A stretch of 32,435 nucleotides of DNA. Origin: Streptomyces griseorubiginosus. GTDB taxonomy: Bacteria > Actinomycetota > Actinomycetes > Streptomycetales > Streptomycetaceae. The notes under the pieces were generated by a model. That model saw only the letters and a list, made by a program, of their open reading frames with translations. It was not told the DNA's origin and did no database searches. The first letter of the stretch is position 1, and every line of letters starts with the position of its first letter. Of the stretch, positions 30,395 through 32,435 are shown one piece after another. The stretch spans positions 1 through 32,435 of the forward strand of contig NZ_WVUG01000072.1 of NCBI RefSeq assembly GCF_017614965.1, written 5' to 3'. The position numbers and the translations under genes are program-made.

Positions 30395-31749
30395 GGACCG
30401 TAGACTACAGGTCCAACTCCTGGACGAACAGTCCAGGACCAGGGGCTGTCATGGGTCGCGGCGTACGTCAGCGCGTCACGGGCGGCATGACGGTCGCCGA
30501 TCGTCTCCCACCACGGGTGCGTGTGCATCTCCTCGGCGAGGCGCCGGCACCGCTCCCGCGCGTCCGCCAGTCGCTCCCGCTGCTCGCCGGTGATCTCGGC
30601 GCGGCCCGCCGCGATGTCCGCGCCGCTCGGCAGATGCGCGGCGATGTCCGCGGCGTGTTCCAGGGCCCGGGTGAAGGTGCGCCGGGCGGCGACCAGATCA
30701 CCCGGTATGACGAACTCCCCCACGACGAACGGGCGGGAGAACTCGGACGGTCCCGGCTCGGTGTGCCACAGCGAGGCGTCGATGGGCCGCTCGTCGTCCA
30801 GCGCCCCGGTCAGCTCGGCCCGCACGCCCCCTGCGGCCCCCTCGGGGCGTCGCTCCGCGCCGGTCGCGGGTCGAGCCGTCGGTACGACCATGCCCGGGAC
30901 GGGTTCGGGCCGGCCCTCGAGGAACTCCTCCTTGTCGTTCGGGGTGACCCACATGTGCCAGCCGCGCCGGCCCGAGGGACGGGGCAGGTACAGGGAGACG
31001 AGCTCACCGGTGGCGGTGCGCCGGATGACGTCCTCGTAGTAGAGACCCCGGACCGGTTCCCACAGCGCGTGCCGGCCGCCGCAGCGGCCCGCGCCCTGCT
31101 GGGGGCAGGGCACCGGGTTGCTCCAGTCGCAACGGGACATGTGCAGCTGCTTGATCCCGCCGCGCACCGGGAGGGCGGCGCGGTCGGTGACGTCGCGCCA
31201 GCTCTGCACGTTCAGCCGGGCCCAGGGGGCGCGGTCGATCGGTATCGCGTTCTCGTTGTTGACCAGCCACAGCGGGGTCAGCCCCGCCCGGCGCGCCATC
31301 CGGGTGCGGTCGTCGACGGAACCGCCCGCTATCGCGGCGAGCTGGATTTCGTAGGCGAGCCGGTGGCTGTCGGCGCCCTCCACGGTGAGGTCCACGCGGC
31401 CCTTTCCGTGCTCACCCGCGGCCGGTCGCGTCACCCGGAATCCCTCGCCCGACGCGACCTCGGCCGTGTATTCCCCCAGCGCCTTGTGGAGATCGCTTTC
31501 CGCCTTCGTCTCGGGGCGTTCCCCTTTTGCCACATGCATCGCGTGCGGACGGCCGTTGACCTTGCGGATGGTCATGAAGCCGGGGCAGATGAACCCCTCG
31601 TCCTCATGGGCTTCCAGGCAGTAGAGAAGATCCGGTTGGTAATTGCCGTAGATCTCGTCGAGCAGCCGGGGGTATTCGGGGTGCCCGAGATCGGCCTCGG
31701 TCAGATCGAGCGTGATACCGAGGCCCCTGTGCCAGACGCTGTAGGTCAT
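30391..31749 (-). CDS. CoiA-like nuclease-domain protein
   Basis: This 452-residue protein resembles actinobacterial competence protein CoiA-like members. The core GRVDLTVEGADSHRLAYEIQLAAIAGGSVDDRTRMAR (about 117-155) has the D...E-I-Q pattern of the PD-(D/E)xK nuclease fold. A Cys cluster follows near 210-225 (SRCDW, PCPQQ, RCGGRH; possible zinc binding), and the C-terminal 130 residues are helical. It lacks a ribosome site but has a damage-type promoter ending six bases before the ATG, so it should be leaderless and induced by DNA damage. A DNA-processing role is inferred. Its stop overlaps the GTG of the next gene (GTGA), yet that gene has its own promoter. Confidence 0.8.
   Translation of the reverse strand: MTYSVWHRGLGITLDLTEADLGHPEYPRLLDEIYGNYQPDLLYCLEAHEDEGFICPGFMTIRKVNGRPHAMHVAKGERPETKAESDLHKALGEYTAEVASGEGFRVTRPAAGEHGKGRVDLTVEGADSHRLAYEIQLAAIAGGSVDDRTRMARRAGLTPLWLVNNENAIPIDRAPWARLNVQSWRDVTDRAALPVRGGIKQLHMSRCDWSNPVPCPQQGAGRCGGRHALWEPVRGLYYEDVIRRTATGELVSLYLPRPSGRRGWHMWVTPNDKEEFLEGRPEPVPGMVVPTARPATGAERRPEGAAGGVRAELTGALDDERPIDASLWHTEPGPSEFSRPFVVGEFVIPGDLVAARRTFTRALEHAADIAAHLPSGADIAAGRAEITGEQRERLADARERCRRLAEEMHTHPWWETIGDRHAARDALTYAATHDSPWSWTVRPGVGPVVYGP
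30402..30438 (-). promoter_or_regulatory. leaderless promoter and palindromic operator of the YheO-like regulator
   Basis: On the minus strand TGTTCG (30430-30425) and TAGTCT (30407-30402) are 17 bp apart, and seven bases separate the -10 from the GTG. A palindrome TCCTGGAC-TGTTC-GTCCAGGA (30438-30418; arms of eight) covers the -35. It lies inside the final codons of the CoiA-like gene and suggests autoregulation. Confidence 0.6.
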
Positions 31750-31755
31750 ATGGCG

Positions 31756-31778
31756 AGAGTAGGACGTACCACTGACAA
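31756..31778 (-). promoter_or_regulatory. RecA-NDp/PafBC-type promoter of the CoiA-like gene, leaderless
   Basis: TTGTCAGTGGT (minus strand) is followed by six bases and TACTCT. It differs from the damage consensus in one base at the last position of the upstream element. The -10 ends six bases before ATG 31749. Confidence 0.72.
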
Positions 31779-31779
31779 T

Positions 31780-31829
31780 GGGCCCCCGGAGAGATCACGG
31801 GGGCCCGGTAAAAGCGCCTTCGGCGTTTT
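31780..31829 (-). terminator. terminator downstream of pobA
   Basis: Two hairpins follow the pobA stop. The first, at 31810-31829 (CGCC-GAA-GGCG flanked by A and T runs), overlaps the stop codon; the second is GGGCCCCCG-N9-CGGGGGCCC (31780-31806), a perfect nine-pair stem. Together they insulate pobA from the CoiA-like gene promoter just beyond. Confidence 0.65.
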
Positions 31830-32435
31830 CAGGAACCGACGGAATTGGCTTCCGGATCAAGGCCCGTCATGAGTTCCGCGAAAGCGCCTGCCGCGGCCCG
31901 TGAGGTGAAGAGCCGGTCGAGGCGGGCGCGGGCGAGGTGGCTCAGGAACGGCCCGGCGTCGGTGTCGTCACCCGCGTCGTGGACCGTGCGGGTCAGCCAG
32001 TGGGAGAACTCCTGGTCGTTCCAGACGCGGCGCAGACAGCGGCGTGAGTAGGCGCGCAGGCCGGTGTCGTCGTGGTCGTGCACGAAGTCCCGTACGGCGC
32101 GGGCGAGGACGTCGGCGTCGTAGAGGGCGAGGTTCATGCCCTTGCCGCCCATCGGGGAGACGATGTGCGCGGCGTCGCCGACCAGGAAGAGACGGCCGTA
32201 CTGCATCGGGTCGTGGACGAGACTGCGCAGCCGGAAGATCTCCCGGTCGGTGATCGGGCCGGAGGGCAGCGCCGGGTCGCCGAGGCGGGTGCGCAGGGCG
32301 TCCCAGACGCGGGTGTCGGACCAGGCGTCGGGGTGGTCGTCGGGCGGGCACTGGAGGTAGTAGCGGCTGCTGCGCGGGCCGCGCGGGAAGTGCGCGGCGA
32401 AGCCCTGGGGGCTGACGGCCAGGAGGGGGTGGGCC
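31829..32435 (-). CDS. pobA: 4-hydroxybenzoate 3-monooxygenase, C-terminal part
   Basis: The open frame runs from the right window edge to a stop at 31829; about 202 residues are visible and the N-terminal FAD-binding part is outside. PobA hydroxylates 4-hydroxybenzoate to protocatechuate with NAD(P)H and FAD. Family marks are GPRSSRYYLQCPPDD, the LRSLVHDPMQYGRLFLVGDAAHIVSPMGGKGMNLALYDA segment (the GD-A-H FAD motif) and YSRRCLRRVWNDQEFSHWLT near the end, a close match to known PobA proteins. The usual PP-T-GAKG in the FAD segment reads SPMGGKG, a minor change. The C-terminal 35 residues are the variable tail. Confidence 0.88.
   Translation of the reverse strand, partial: AHPLLAVSPQGFAAHFPRGPRSSRYYLQCPPDDHPDAWSDTRVWDALRTRLGDPALPSGPITDREIFRLRSLVHDPMQYGRLFLVGDAAHIVSPMGGKGMNLALYDADVLARAVRDFVHDHDDTGLRAYSRRCLRRVWNDQEFSHWLTRTVHDAGDDTDAGPFLSHLARARLDRLFTSRAAAGAFAELMTGLDPEANSVGS

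Overview
The window is high-GC DNA with Streptomyces-like features: C/G-ending codons, GTG and TTG starts, 4-nt start/stop overlaps, leaderless promoters, and the hairpin repeat family common in Streptomyces intergenic DNA. It is chromosomal and mostly metabolic. No phage or transposase genes, tRNAs, rRNAs or CRISPR arrays were seen.

Left edge (1-2940): the start of a small GIY-YIG-fold protein, a DUF5999 small protein, an alpha/beta hydrolase and a proline-iminopeptidase-type S33 hydrolase.

Centre (3042-22187): an L-rhamnose locus that can be read from polymer attack to central metabolism. It has a LacI-type regulator, then a leftward operon of sugar ABC transporter genes (rhaT ATPase, two permeases, rhaS lipoprotein), rhamnose mutarotase rhaM and a secreted BNR-4 propeller protein that may be a rhamnose-releasing lyase. 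Divergent from rhaT is a first rhaI. A second rhaI heads a rightward operon with an aldolase-dehydrogenase fusion (rhaEW), rhaB and lutABC. The inferred route is rhamnose -> rhamnulose -> rhamnulose-1-P -> DHAP + L-lactaldehyde -> L-lactate -> pyruvate. A palindrome close to TGAAnCGnTTCA lies at the predicted transcription start of rhaT, both rhaI copies and, in weaker form, lacI and lutA, so I infer one LacI-type regulon. The two rhaI genes share an 839-bp tract with only three synonymous differences but are about 70% identical at both protein ends, which points to gene conversion. Between them lie a LysR/NmrA-type pair and the apparent C-terminal stub of an alpha-L-rhamnosidase, still preceded by a leftward promoter with the same operator.

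Right part (22188-32435): a hypothetical protein and a CoiA-like nuclease, each behind a leaderless promoter of the TTGTCAGTGG(C)-N6-TAnnnT DNA-damage type; a four-copy 106-bp tandem repeat; a TetR regulator divergent from a MoxR ATPase/CoxE-like VWA pair; a zinc-independent MDR oxidoreductase; a cupin and a SnoaL-like protein; a serine racemase/dehydratase-type PLP enzyme overlapped by its probable YheO-type regulator, whose tail is a 42-bp minisatellite carrying Shine-Dalgarno-like sequences; and the C-terminal part of 4-hydroxybenzoate 3-monooxygenase (pobA) at the right edge.
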